From: Tolypeutes matacus
Taxonomy: Eukaryota > Chordata > Mammalia > Cingulata > Chlamyphoridae
Length of the DNA: 64,000 nt
Direction: 5' to 3'
Assembly (NCBI GenBank): GCA_026826555.1
Contig: JAKSZT010054215.1
Span: 21,828,755 to 21,892,754 of the forward strand
This document shows positions 46,336-58,806 of this stretch, piece after piece. Below the pieces are notes generated by a model that worked only from the letters and a program-made list of their open reading frames with translations, ran no database searches and was not told where the DNA came from. How positions within the stretch are numbered: position 1 is the first letter of the stretch; every line of letters starts with the position of its first letter. Position numbers and translations under genes: made by a program.

Positions 46336-48640
46336 GCTCAGTGAGGAAGCTGGGCCTTTTCTATTTCAACCCTAGATTTCCTCCAGGTTGCAATTTGAAA
46401 ATGTTTCCTCCGTGGTCCCTCAAATTCTGCTGAAAACCCTTAGCTTCCCATTCATAGACATGACCACGATGTGGTTCTGTTTCCCACTGTCCAGGCCCGC
46501 CTCTCGGTGCCCTCGGCTACAGTAACCCCTGGTTTTCTCCAAGCCGCCATCACTGCCCCTCTGCCCTTCCAGGTCTAAAAGCCTCTATTTCCCCATGTCC
46601 CTTCCTGCTGCCTGGTTAAGCTGCTTTTCCAGTAGTTCTCACCTGTAGAAATGTTGGCAAATTATGAAACCCCATTTATGGAATGGTCCTCCCTGCTCTG
46701 GTCAGGCTGTGCCACTCCTCAGCCCCTCTGTGGGGAGATTCTCAGAGGAAGGGAGAGTTCTTGTCCATGCTGGCTTCCTCCATGCCAGCATCCAAACCCG
46801 AGGCCATAGATTCATGTAGGCCGTCCATCTACACGCTTCTCCTGTAGGCTTCTGGTTGTAATTTTAAACTATTGAGTAGAGAGCTTAAGTGCTTTATGCC
46901 CCAAAGCAGAAGGTACTAAGATCATGATAACTGAACTAAATTAAAAGGGAGGCACCATCAGTCTAAAAGAGAAGGTGGCCTCTGACCTAACAGGTCTGGT
47001 CTGGATATTGGTAGAATAGGGATAAAGCTGAAGTAGCCCAACAAGTTAGCAAGAGTTCTAGTTGATTGCCCAAATCATGAATAACATGTTTCTTCCTCAT
47101 TCCTTCCCCACCGCACTTCTAAGTTTCGTATCATAATCTTGGAATCTCTGGCGGGTTGGCAGGAGAATTTGCTCAGTGGGGCTGGGGGTGAACTTTGCTG
47201 TTGATGCCACACTATCAGATCTGTGGCCCAGGACAGGGTGCCCGCGGCAGTGTCAGAGAGGAACACAGTGGGTGTGACCTCTTACCTCTTTTTTTTCCAA
47301 CTCTGCCTGCATGTCCTGATGATTCAGTTCACAGGCTGTATTCTCCATAGATGTCTATCCTCATAATTCAGGCATTAAGGGAGCTCGGTCTGGCTCTTGC
47401 CTCTTTATGGTCTGCTTTATATTCCTAGGGACTTTTGCATGTTCTTATTTCTCAGAATCCCTGTCAAATGACTTCACCTGTGACTTTTATTATTATTCTG
47501 ACATCTCCATTTGCCCTCTCCAAGCACACAGAGGCTCTAGAGTAGGAGCGAGGCCTCTCCTACTGAGTCCACGTCTGCCCTGCAGTGCCCACAGCCACCT
47601 GCCCCTCCTCCTCCCTCTTCTCCATCCCTCCTTCCCTCCCTCTATTTTCTTTTTCATATTGTCACCTGGACGTTTTCCTGATTAAGGTCGGTGTCACCCT
47701 GACTTTTCTTCTTTTTACCATCTCCCATCTTTTTTGACATTTTACATCAAGGATAATTTTCTTTGAAGAAGCCCGTTCTTGTAGCAGAGCCTGAGTCACC
47801 ACATGAGGTCCGTCGGGTTGGAAAACACCAAGGCCCAAAGCCCATTTCCACACAGCAGAGCCTACAAGTAGCATTCATTTCTTCAACAGCATCAGCTTAG
47901 TGCAGAAAGTCGATTTCTTCTTTTAAAAAAGAAAATTCAGTAACAAACTGAGCTTTAGTGTTTTGAGGTATCTACTGTAAGTGCTTCTCAATTAAAGAGT
48001 CTTTACTGTGTGCTGGGAGCATCCAGAATACGTGTTAACCTGCAGCTAGAATGTGCCATTGAGGAAGACACAAGCCCACAGATTTCATGGAAGTAACTTG
48101 AACCTTAGTTTACCTTGAGAAAGGATTGGCAAAAAAAAGAATGGGGATGTTTTCCGTGCTGCAGGATGCACGCCCCTGTTTGCTGAGGGGCACGCTGGTT
48201 CCATATTTCCCAGAGTGTGTTCTGCAACATGTTCCAGGAGGAAAAGATTCTGTGACCCCTTGAGACCACGAAAGTCAGAATTCTGCATCGCCCTCTTTGA
48301 GCTTAAAGCTGTCCATTAGCATAAAAGGATCCAAGAAGATTTCACTTTAAAGAAGCTAGTTTAACCTTGTACAGCCAGAGGTTCCTAAAATTCTTCGAGT
48401 ATGAAGGGCTATTTTTTTTTTAAAGCTTATCCCATGATCCTGGTATCTGTAGGACAATTCCTGGGGTAACGCCGTGCCAGCCAGAGACCAGCATAGAGAT
48501 GAAGTTCTTGGAAAGAAATAAATGCGCTGGGAAATTTCTCTTGGTTTGTGCAAATTGCCTCTATCTGCTGACACTCGGGATGGAGTAAGAAAATGGCTTC
48601 CTGCCTCCTCTACAACACTGCTTTTCCTATTAAGTCTCCA
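46336..48640. other. No recognised gene; possible L2 scraps
   Basis: 46360-46640 has L2-like wording ('ttgaaaatgtttcctccgtg', 'ttcccactgtccaggcc'). The rest looks single-copy. A CT-rich stretch lies at 47590-47650. Confidence 0.35.
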
Positions 48641-49069
48641 GTGTTCCAGCTCTGGCTCAGCTGAAAATGCACTCACAGCTTCCCTCCCCTACCACAGATT
48701 CTTTCCCGAACCCTGCCTTCTCCCTCAGGTTGGTGTCCAAGTAATTAGAAAGCCACATCTCTGCCCTTGCACCCTCCCCTTCCACTGGGTTATTCACCTC
48801 CGGCCTGGCATGGTCCCTGCCACCCCACAGATAATGCTCTCTTATTACTAAGCCCAGGGGGATTTCTATCAGCCATCCTCCATGCTGGCCTCCTCGGCAG
48901 GTGACCCTCTCTTGTGCTGCCACTCCTCTAGTTTCTTCTTCCTGCTGTCCCCCTTCCTCCTTCTGCCCTTGAAATGCAGGTCCACACATTTCCACTCTGT
49001 CCTTCTCTACAATTGTGCCTTTGGCCTACTTTCCCTCTTCAATCTGTGAATTCACTTATCACCTCTCTG

Positions 49070-49305
49070 GGTGTGACAGAGAGGCACCATGTGTGGTGGG
49101 GCCGAGTCCTGCTCCCCACTTTTAAACTGTGTGGCCTCGAGGAGGGACGTCTCTCTGTGCCTCAGTTTCCCCATCCGTAAAATGAGGATACTGTAAGCAC
49201 TTACTTCATGGGGTGGTTGTGAAGGTTAAATCAGGAAATAAACATAAAGGACTTAGAATAGTTTCAGGTATGCAGTAAGAACTCAATAAGTAGCAGCTGT
49301 TTTTT
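49070..49305 (+). mobile_element. MIR SINE
   Basis: 'ttttaaactgtgtggcctcg', 'tgcctcagtttccccatccg', 'taaaatgaggatactg' and 'agtaagaactcaataagtag' give a nearly full-length MIR. Confidence 0.85.
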
Positions 49306-49450
49306 ACCACCTCTAGCCCTATCGTCTTGACTGGCCCCCTGACCCACACTTCCAATTTTCTGCTAATGTCTTTCACATCAAACCCAGAGTGTCTAAACCT
49401 CACCCCATCGTCTCCCTCCTTCTTCCTACCAAATCTTCCTCCTGACGCTT
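49306..49450 (+). mobile_element. L2 fragment
   Basis: 'tttctgctaatgtctttcac', 'aaacccagagtg' and 'cccatcgtctccctccttc' fit an L2 3' region. Weak. Confidence 0.35.
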
Positions 49451-50685
49451 TGGGGTGTTGATTCTTCTAGTCCCTTAGGCCGAAGTTTCAGGGTCATTCT
49501 TTTCAACAGATCCTTCCCTCCCCAGCAGCATCTACGTGCAATGAAAGGAGGTATGGATGGGTGGATGGGTGGATAACAGTGACTTTTCTCAGCAGTTTGC
49601 TCACATCTTGAGGGCATTTTTGGTAACTTAGTTTCATCCCTGCCTCTGCCGACTGGGCTTTGCCTTTGACACAGTGCACTGCCTCCTCTTGTTTCACAGC
49701 CCTGTGGACCTCGCGCACTAGCCCCACCCCCATGCCTTCTGTGCCCCAGCGGCTCTCAGACAAAACTTGAGACGGCATCTTAGGTAGTTTGGCACGCCTG
49801 CATGCGGTCAGGGAGCAAGTGTCTCCAAGTTCAGCAGGCAGAAACTCCATTTATGGGAAAGTCCTCCCATGCTCATGTAAAACAACAGGGGCAAAGCTAA
49901 AGCTTACGAAAAAGAAGCCTCACTCATTTGGTGCCTTGGACTTTTGATGGATTAGCTCGTGGTTCTGCTCTGAGTGCTGTTGACAGAGGAGCCCTGGACT
50001 GCTAGCTAAAGAACGAGGAGCAGTAATGAGGGGAAGAGGGAGGCAGGGGGCTTCACGGAGAGAACCCCAGAGAGGCTCAGGGGTGGCATGTGGAGGAACT
50101 GACATTAAGCCCAGGGGAACAAGACGTTAGAAGAAAGAGGATCAGCTAAACTCTGTTCACTTCCTTTTCAGCACCAACCACAGTGTCATTTAAAAACAGA
50201 GTAACTCATATATTGTCCCTCTTCCAGCTAACCTCTAAGTGCAAAGGCCCTGGGGTCCAGTCTCTCTTACTGAGAGCTGGTTCCAGAGCACCCGGCAGTG
50301 CCTGGCATGTTGCAGCAGCTTGGTGGGCATCCATGCATGAGTGCCTACAAGTCCTGTAACAGACGTGTGGATAGGACCTCGCTGGTTAGGGAAGGCTTCC
50401 TGGAGGTGAGGTCACCTGAGCTGAGCCCTAACCAAGCGTGAGAGTAAATCAACCTCCACGGTCTCAGGATAAGGGCATGTGGGGCAGTGGCAGCAGCAAG
50501 GTCTGGGGCTCAAAGTTGCTGAGGGTTCAGGGAACTGCATGTCATGCTTGGAACTTAGACAGTAGGGTGGAGAACTGCCGTGCTACAAATCCTGAAAGCC
50601 TCGCGGAGCCGTTTAAGCATTGTTAGCTTAAATGAATAGCTGTGAAAATAATACAGCTCACTGTGCAGAAGCCTCCCTCTACTGT
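49451..50685. other. No recognised gene
   Basis: Single-copy-looking sequence with incidental ORFs on both strands. Confidence 0.4.
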
Positions 50686-50689
50686 GGCC

Positions 50690-51235
50690 TTGCCATGGCC
50701 ACGTCTGCTCCTCAGCCCACTCTTAATCATGGAAAACTGTTTCGTTGCATGTGGGATCATTCCAGCTCATTCCCTCTGTCGCCAAGGCCCTCATGATTTG
50801 GCCCCTGTCTTCCTCTCCCCACTCTTCGCCAGGCTCCAGCCACACCATCCTGCTTTCGGCTCCTGGTTCACGCCAGCCTTTGCCGTCCTCCACCCACTGC
50901 GTTACCACCCCGGCCCCTCTATGTGGAGCGGCCGTTCCCTGTGGCTGGCTCCTTAAGCATTCAGGTCTCAACTTGAGCAGCAGCTCCTTAGAGAAGATTT
51001 CTCTGACCCTGCCCCCCGCCTCCACCTGTTGTAGGGTCTCAGAGTCCCTGGGACTTGCCTTCACAGCACTAGGCATTTATGATTATGTCCTTGGATGATT
51101 GCTTGACTGATGCAAGGTCTTCCTCACCAGCCTTTTGACCTCCTGAGAATTAGGACCACGTCTATCCCGTGTGTAGCACACACTAGGTATTCAGTAGAAT
51201 ATTTGTTGGATCCATGAATTTCTTTTAGAAATCTC
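50690..51235 (+). mobile_element. L2 LINE 3' end
   Basis: 'aaggccctcatgatttggcc', 'cattcaggtctcaacttgag', 'ttagagaagatttctctgac', 'cacactaggtattcagtaga' and 'atatttgttggatcc' closely follow the L2 3' end. Confidence 0.8.
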
Positions 51236-51439
51236 ACTTTGGCAGCAGCAGGGAGAAGGGAGTGGAAATAGTCCAGGTGAACACTGGTAAGGATGGAAAC
51301 CAAGATGCAAGGATGGAGAGAAGGGGACAGATCATGACCTATATTGAGGATTTGACATTTACTAGTTTCACAAATCCCATTAGATGTGAGGATCGAGGGA
51401 AAACGAGGATCATGAATGACTTCTGGCTTAGGCCAGAAG

Positions 51440-51990
51440 GATACTCTAGTTATCTATTGCTGCAAAACTCTCCAAACTCATTGGCATAAAAAAGTCATTT
51501 CATGATGCTCACAGATTCTGTGAGTCAGGATTTCAGAGGGGTCAGCAGGGGTGGCTTGCCTTTGCTCCATGATGTCTGGGGCCTTACTTGTGATGACTTG
51601 AACAGCTAAGGTGGCTTGAACGCTGGGGACCTGGAATCATCTGGAAGCTTCTTCACTCCCTTGTGTGGTTTGTGAGCTGGATAACTCCAAAGCTCGGCTG
51701 GTCTTTCATGGAGCACCACCATGTGGCTTGGGTTTCTCACAGCATGGTAGCTAGGCTCCGAGTGGGGCTTCCTGAGAGGGACCACCTGGAGAAGGAGCAT
51801 TCCAGGACATCAAAGCAGAAGCTGCTTGGCCTTTTCTGACCTGTCGTGGAAGTCAAGCAGCATTGCATCTTCTGTGTTCTACTGGTTACAGGTGAGTCTC
51901 TAAGGCCAGCCCACATTCAAGGGAAGGGAAATTAGATGCCACGTGTTGACATGGGAGTAACACCACCACAGTGCAGGGGCCGTGCAGGAT
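51440..51990 (+). mobile_element. LTR- or hAT-like old repeat
   Basis: 'actctagttatctattgctg', 'ctcacagattctgtgagtca', 'ggatttcagaggggtcagca' and 'gccagcccacattcaaggg' match a family related to the element at 35425. Exact name unassigned. Confidence 0.55.
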
Positions 51991-52074
51991 GGGAGATACT
52001 ATGGTAGCCCCCTTTGGAGATGTGTTCTGCCTCAGTGGATAACAGAGCCATTTATGGGGATGGGTATTGCAGGG

Positions 52075-52718
52075 TGCAGCAGTTTGATATTTTTATGAAT
52101 TCCAAAAAGAAATATAGATTATATTTGTAAACTGGTCTGTTCCTCTGGCATGATAACCCTTTGATTGTATTAGATTTAGCTGAGATGTCTGATTAAATTA
52201 TGTTACAATTAGGGCTTTGATCCAACCACATCATGAGAGTGTGACTCAGAGTCAAGTCCCAGCCCCCTTGGACTGATAAAACAGACTCTCACGTGGAAGT
52301 AGACACACAGAAGCAGATACACAGGAAGAGAGAGTGCTCCATAGGCACAGCCCCAGGAAGGGAGATGAACCTGATAGACTACAGCTGACCTTGTGGAGAG
52401 ACGAGAGCAGCTGAGCCTGGAAAGAAGTAAGCCCTGGGGAGAGAGATGAGCCTTATGCCAGCCTACAGCTGAGATCGGAAGAAGCTGGGATCACAGAGCC
52501 TTAAAAGGAAGGAGGAAAGCTGAACCCTCGCAGACATCGCCTGCCATCTTGCATCAAATGTGGCAACAGACTTTGGATGAAAAAGTACCTCTTATGGTTC
52601 CTTGAATTGGACTTTTTAGGGCCTGGTAACTATAAGCTTCTACCTCAAATAAACATCCTTTATAAAAGCCAACAGAGTCCTGGTACTTTGCATTAGCACC
52701 CCTTTGGCAGACTAATAC
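52075..52718 (+). mobile_element. Solo LTR, family A, with 6-bp TSD
   Basis: It starts tgcagcagtttgat and ends cagactaatac, with gcaggg on both sides (52069-52074, 52719-52724). It is co-linear with 37985-38655 and carries 'caaataaacatcctttataa'. The shared TG start and equal TSD length in two copies support a retroviral LTR. Confidence 0.85.
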
Positions 52719-52724
52719 GCAGGG

Positions 52725-54155
52725 GAAGAGACCCTTGTAGTCACGGAGAGATTTGCTGTTCTGAGCCTGATGAGTTCAGGATATCTGTGCAGTATCTTCT
52801 TGTGAGGCTACCTAGCTGGCGATTAGAGTTACAAGATGAAGCGTCACGAAATGACCAATAATTGCAGCCTTGTCTCTGGGGAGTGTCAGAATTTTACATT
52901 CTTAACCACTGGGTAATATACAACACTGAGCTTTCGTTCCCAGACTTCACTCCTTAGGGAGAGCAGTGGATTCTGTTTGGGTTTCTCTGCCCCCATTTAA
53001 GTGGCATATTCTTGGTAGAGAGTGAGTTTAAATAATGACCTTAGCAAAGGAGCCTTTTTAATCAGTACTACCCACCTGCTCTCCCCTTCCCCCAGGAACA
53101 CACACACGCTGGTGTATAGACTCACCCAATTTGCATACTCTTGTGCTTGTGAGGTTAGCAAAGACGTACAATTACTGTGTATAGACTAATTCTGATTCCA
53201 TAACTTTGGCTTCAATGTCATTTATCTTCCTTTAAAAAAAAAAAAAAAAAGCAAATATTACCGTGACCAAGTTTGTGCCAGGAATATTGAGCCACTGACA
53301 GAGCAGCTTCCAGGCATCCTGGAGGCCCGTGCGTGTGAACGCTGGTGGGCTGGTCACTCACACCCATCTGCTCACTGCAGGAAGCCCCAAGGACCTTTCT
53401 CCTTCGGGTCGCTCCCTCTACTGGAAAGCATGAAACTGGTTCTTGAAGAGTCTTTTCTGGTTCAGAATTTTGTTGTCCTTTATTTGCGTCTGGAGGTGAA
53501 ATGATCATTGATTAGCAGTATTGAAGGTGGAATCTTTAATAATTAAGATGTAAGGGTATCACCCACTAGCATCAGGATAAATAGAGGCAGTTCTCACCCC
53601 TCAGTTTGGCGTGGTACCAACAAAACAGTGCAGCAGGGTACTTGATGAAAGTATTATCTTCATAGAAGAATTTGGAATTAAGGATATGGATATCTAGAGC
53701 AGCTATGAATTAATTTTTATTTGGCATCAAAAACAAAACAAAAACAACGAGAAACCAGATAAAGCCAGTCCATTGAAGTATGTAAATCCTAGGAAATCCA
53801 TGAAACCTGCTGAGGACCTAAACTCTACACTTAATTAGATACATTTAAAAATTTTTACCCATACCCAGGTGGAAATTCCACTCTGTCAACTTATTTTTTT
53901 CCTCCAATCACCTGTAAACTGCCTCCCACTACTTCCACTTTAAAGACATTTACAAAACAAGTGTACCTGTGCCACATGACAGTGATGAGACTGTGCCGTC
54001 CCATTTTATAGAACTGGCTTTTGCATAATTAATTTATGACTGAACCTTGAGCAAGATGCTCTTGCTCTTGGAGCCCTAACGTGGTGGTTTTTCTTACTGC
54101 CAGTTTGGAGCCCGAGTCCCTAAAGGAGATTCATAATGACAGTAGTCACCACTGG
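52725..54155. other. No recognised gene
   Basis: AT-rich sequence with an A-run at 53233-53250. No repeat or gene that I can support. Confidence 0.4.
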
Positions 54156-54159
54156 AAGA

Positions 54160-54315
54160 CACATGCCCTCTGACTAATGGGGATTCTCGATTCTGCCTGT
54201 GTATCTGAGTAACTGGTGGAGCTTTAAAAGCTCTCTAGGTGCCTGGGCCCACCCCATGGAGATGCTGTAGGTCTGGAGTGAGGCAAGGGAGAATCGATGT
54301 TTCAACAAATTCCTA
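54160..54315. mobile_element. MER5-like hAT fragment
   Basis: 'taactggtggagctttaaaa', 'gtgcctgggcccaccccatg' and 'gatgctgtaggtctggagtg' resemble MER5A. Confidence 0.65.
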
Positions 54316-56000
54316 TATTACGCCTTTTTTACTCTGCTGGTTTGCTGCAGCCTGTGCCCACCAGTGCACCTTTTTGGTTATTGTGTGTCTAGAAGCAAAG
54401 ATCAAGAACCAGAAATAAGTGAAAGGAATCAGGCTACACTTACTTCCATTTACTATTTTTGTCAACCTTTTCCAGATGGCAATGATCAAAAGACTTTGAA
54501 AATCATTTAGAAATACTTCTGTGGGTTAATGGCATGAACTTGTATCAGGCTCTGGGAATGACCTTGAGCCACATCTGACCTATGTAAGAGCGTCTCTGGA
54601 CACGTACATTGACGGTTTTGCTAGGCGCAGCCATGATGTGTAGCTTTTGACTAAATGGCCATATGGTGAAGGTGTGTTTTTTGCTGGTAAATTTCTTTTT
54701 CTTTTCTTTTCTTTGCCAATATTTCCATTTAAAAAAAATGGGCAAGGTTCCTACTTTTTCTATAAATTAGCCTGACAGTCCAAGTGTCTAGTAAAGTTCT
54801 CTGTTCCAAGTAAAAGTTTGATCAATAAGGTAAATACCTCCCAGTGCTATTTTACTGCCTTTTTAAAAGGCATGTTGTGTTTTAGCACAGCATTTCTCAA
54901 ACCACATTCATAGATATTCTGTGATTGGAAAAAAAAAAAAAAAAAAAGAGGGTCTATGGTCACATTAATTTTGAAAAGGCCGCATTAAACAAATATGTTA
55001 CTTCAGGACTTCTCAAGGTCGTTGATGTATCCATGGGCCCATCAGTGTCCCACAGAAGGATGCAGTCTGCTGTCTTTCACAAATGTGTTTGACCACAAAG
55101 CACTGTTTCCCCTTTTCTTGTCTTAACGGTCCCTGATTGAAATACTGCTGAAGCAATTAACTTAAAACCCAGAGTGGAAGCAGGAGAAGACATCAATTTG
55201 TCTGCCCACTGATTTGTCTGAATTAGGCCAAACAGGGAAACCATAACTGAAATACAGTTATTGATTCCTTGACTGCAATCAGAATTCTGAAATTAACTAA
55301 AAACACTCCTGTGTTAAGTTGCAGATGAAGACATGCACTAACTTTCTCCAAGCTCCCCAAGGTGTCATCAGAAATGTAAAAATTAAGAGACCAAGGTCAT
55401 TTCTGGTAGCCCTGTCACTGCTTCTACTTGAAATCACATACCACCCTCTCTGGGAAGCGCCCAAACCAAAATGGGCTGAGGAAGATGGTGTAGTGCAGTG
55501 ACAAATTAGGAACCACTGCCTGAGGGACGTCATTATGAAGCCAATTTGAAGATGCACAGGAGACACGGGAGGAAGGGGTGAAGCTCATTGCCTTACACCC
55601 AGCTCATTAACAGGGCAGTGGCTTCTTGCCTCCTGAGTATTCCTAGCATGGATTTTTATCCTTTCTCATTGGCCTTTTCTCCCTTCTTGAGGAATCTTAT
55701 CTCTTTTTCTTCTCTTCCTTCCTGGAATTTAGACCATCAAATGATTGGGGGATCATTTGTGAGCCCTGTCCCATGTTATTAGCTAGCCGAAGCAAACTGC
55801 AGACCACTTCATAAAACAGAGTGGGTTCAAGTTTAACCTATAATAATATCCTTTTTTTTTTTGGCCTACTTTCATTTAGATCTCCTTTTTGAGTGGGACA
55901 GAAACATTCTGATTGCATACGTTATTCCAGTGTTTATGGGTTGTTTTATAGTTCCATTTTAATTTTCCCTTTTGATAAATCACACTTGCACTAAAAAGAT
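54316..56000. other. No recognised gene; possible old DNA-transposon scraps
   Basis: 54885-55130 ('gcatttctcaaaccacattc', an A-run at 54930-54948, 'tcagtgtcccacagaagg') looks like an old repeat that I cannot name. Otherwise single-copy-looking. Confidence 0.35.
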
Positions 56001-56004
56001 GTTG

Positions 56005-56460
56005 TATTGGATGGGGTTCTCCAGAGAAACAGAACTGACAACATGTGTCTAAGTGTGTGTGTGTCCATAAATATTGTGAGATTTATTCTAGGAATTGGCT
56101 CACGCAGCCATAGGGATTGGCAAGTCTGAATGCTGGAGGGCTGCAAGCTGGGAACTCTAAGGAAGATTCTGATGCATTCCTATGACTTAGGTGAAGTAGA
56201 CATAGAAATTCTTCCTTCTTACTGCTGAAATCGTTAATTCTTGCTTTAAGGCCGTTAACTGATTGGATGAACTGTCCCTCATTGTTGAAGGCAGTGTCCT
56301 TTATTGATTACAGACATACTCAGCCACAGATGCAGCAACTGACTGATGATTTAAATCCATGAAGTATCCTCACAGTAACAATCAGGCTTCTTTGACGAAA
56401 CAAATGGACACCATAACCTAGCCAAGCCGACACGTGAACTTAACCCTCACAGATGCTACG
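56005..56460 (+). mobile_element. MaLR/ERVL-like LTR or related repeat
   Basis: 'ggggttctccagagaaacag', 'gggattggcaagtctgaat', 'cagccacagatg' and 'aagccgacacgtgaacttaa' follow a widespread mammalian repeat with a 'gttctcNagag' start. Confidence 0.6.
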
Positions 56461-57175
56461 AACGTTTCCATTTGTACTAACACAACAATTATGAGTATCC
56501 AAATAGGGGCAGCCAAAATGACGTAAGAGGAAATTTCAGTGACGGTATTGTGGTTTGAAAAAATAAGATTAATTATCTGTGTTCTTCAGTAGTCGAAACT
56601 TGTTCCTTTTGCGATATTATCTATGTTACCTACAGACTAAAAGTCTAGAAAATAAGTCCTTTAAGAAATGAAATATAATATCTTCAATAGTGTATCTTTG
56701 TTTTTATAATTGCAGTCAGAAGATGGATAAGTTTATAATCCCGTCCTTGTAAAGTGTTTTTAATAAATTCCCACCCATGCCTTCAAAACAGGTTATCACA
56801 TTACTTGTTGATTTCTCTTTCTTGCCAGTTTTGGGGGCAGGAGGAGCAGGTTCATCAAAGTCTGGTTCGCCCACAAGTGGGTGTCACTCAAAGAGAGTTC
56901 ATACAGCACGCAGGATCAAGCAGACAAATCAGTGGAGAACCTAATTCCAAAGAGGTGCTTCCTCGAGTTCTCTTCCTCCATCATAACACCCTTGTCTTAA
57001 GCTTTCATTGAGTGGCCCTGCTTTGCTGGTATAAGATCCCACACAGCCCCATACTGGGCAGCAGTGGAAAGTATGATTCCTCACAATGACTCTGTGGAGC
57101 TGGCAGAGTCGTTATCACAGTGATTTGGAGCTTTAGTCACAACAGAAGGAGCAATCGGCATAGTGAGGTGGCTGG
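56461..57175. other. No recognised gene
   Basis: AT-rich to average composition. The 85-codon ORF at 56754-57011 is unrecognised. Confidence 0.4.
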
Positions 57176-57179
57176 AGAA

Positions 57180-57340
57180 GCTGGACTTGAGGGTCTGACT
57201 GCTGAAGGACTATGAATTCTGATTTTCCCACCACTGGTCAAGTCACTGTGCCTCAGTTTCCCCCACTGTAAAATGGAGATTCTAACTTCTGGCATGGTGC
57301 CTGGCACACAGTGAGCCCAGAGAAAATGTTAGCTGCAGAA
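57180..57340 (+). mobile_element. MIR SINE
   Basis: 'gtcaagtcactgtgcctcag', 'tttcccccactgtaaaatgg' and 'tggtgcctggcacacagtga' match MIR. Confidence 0.85.
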
Positions 57341-57949
57341 TCCTATGTCCTGGGGCAGCAGGAGTCAAGAGTAGCAAAGACAGAAATGGGGATGTGAATC
57401 TTGTTTTCCCAATAGCAGCAGCTTGACTGCCAGTGTAGACATCTCTGTGTTGGAAGGTCCCTTTGGCCCAAGTCCCCATTAGGAGTTGGACTCCCCTATT
57501 AAGGTCATTCACTTAGAAAGGAAGGAATCAAGCCACAGACATACGGGTGAGATGAATTTCACCTTTCCTGTTCTTTCAGGAGGTATTTTTGGGTGTCATT
57601 GTGTGCAAAACACATAGGGGGCCTGTGAGGGATACAAGGAGGAGTAGGCTTGCTCCCACCTCACCAAGGGCCCACCTGGGAAGAAGAGGAGGAGCTGGGC
57701 GCTGGTGAGCACAGTGGGGAGCGGCTGTGGTCGTTGCCGTCCCTCCAGAATGTACAGGACTTACAGAAAGTGTCAGGGAGTGAGAGCCGATGTCTGTCCA
57801 CCCTCGTGAGAATGCACTCATTAAATAAACCTCCCAGTGCACGTGCACCCTATCCCCACTCTCACGGTCAGGCTGGCCCCATGGAGGCTGCAGGGAATTG
57901 GGATACCACTGGTGGCCCAGCCCTGAGGAGCAGCTGATAGAGTCGAGGA

Positions 57950-58012
57950 CAGACGTGTGTGTGTGCATGCGCACATACATGTGTGTGGACATTTGTGTTT
58001 GTGTATGTGTGC
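57950..58012 (+). repeat. TG-rich degenerate microsatellite
   Basis: Interrupted TG repeats (gtgtgtgtgcatgcgcacat and following). Confidence 0.85.
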
Positions 58013-58160
58013 GAGGTGGCTTACCGAGGGCTACAGAGGACAAAAGCTGCAGAGAAGTGGGATTTAGGGCAAGGCAGCAGTCCCTGAAGGAGACGAGCAG
58101 TTGAAGTCACTCCCTTTAGCCAGGACTGTGATTTTATGGGATCAAAAGCCAGAGGCAGAG

Positions 58161-58705
58161 GAAAGCTGATGTGGCTCAGTGGTTGAGTGCCAGCTTCCCA
58201 CATGAGGTCCCAGGTTCAATCTCCGGCCCTGCTAACTCAAAAAAAAAAAAAAAAAAAAAATCGGTTGAAGGGAAGCCAATGTGGCTCAAGCGATTGGGCC
58301 CCGTCTACCATATAGGTGGTTCAGGGTTCAATTCCCAGGGCCTCCTGGTGAAGGCAAGCTGGCCCACACGTTGAGCTGGCCCACGTGGAGTGCTGGCCCA
58401 ATTGGAGAGCTGGTGCAGCAAGATGACACAATAAAAAGAGAACAGAGGAGAGACAATAAGAGACACAGCACACCAGGGAGCTGAGGTGGTGCAAGAGATT
58501 GAGCACCTTTCTCCCACTCCGGAAGGTCCCAGGATCAGTTATCAGTTCCCGGTGCTGCCTAAAGAGAAGTCAAGAAAACAGAACACACAGCAAGTGGACA
58601 CAGAGAGCAGACAGCGAGCGCAAAAACAACGGGGTTAAGGGTGGGGGATAAAATAAATAAATAAATCTTTAAAAAAAAAAAAAAAAAAAAAGACAATGAC
58701 AAAAA
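58161..58705 (+). mobile_element. Composite DAS insertion: monomer plus dimer
   Basis: A 17-bp TSD, aaaagccagaggcagag, lies at 58144-58160 and 58706-58722. Inside are a monomer with poly(A) (58161-58262) and then a dimeric long form (58268-58700) with two B-boxes ('gggttcaattcc' and a degenerate 'ccaggatcagttatc'), a 'gctggcccac' linker repeat, and an AAAT and poly(A) tail. Confidence 0.92.
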
Positions 58706-58722
58706 AAAAGCCAGAGGCAGAG

Positions 58723-58806
58723 GGAAGCAGATGTAGCTCCGTGGTTGAGCACCTGCTTCCCATGTATGAGGTCCCGGTTTCAGCCCCTGGTACTGTCTTA
58801 AAAAAA
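58723..58806 (+). mobile_element. DAS-type SINE monomer
   Basis: 'ggaagcagatgtagctccgt', 'ttcccatgtatgaggtcccg' and an A-run at 58800-58806. It abuts the TSD of the composite insertion. Confidence 0.85.

Noticed and set aside
58161..58262. tRNA genes (several A/B-box matches across the window)
   Set aside because: All matches lie in DAS-SINE heads with A-tails and TSDs. None folds into an intact cloverleaf with an acceptor stem as far as I can judge.
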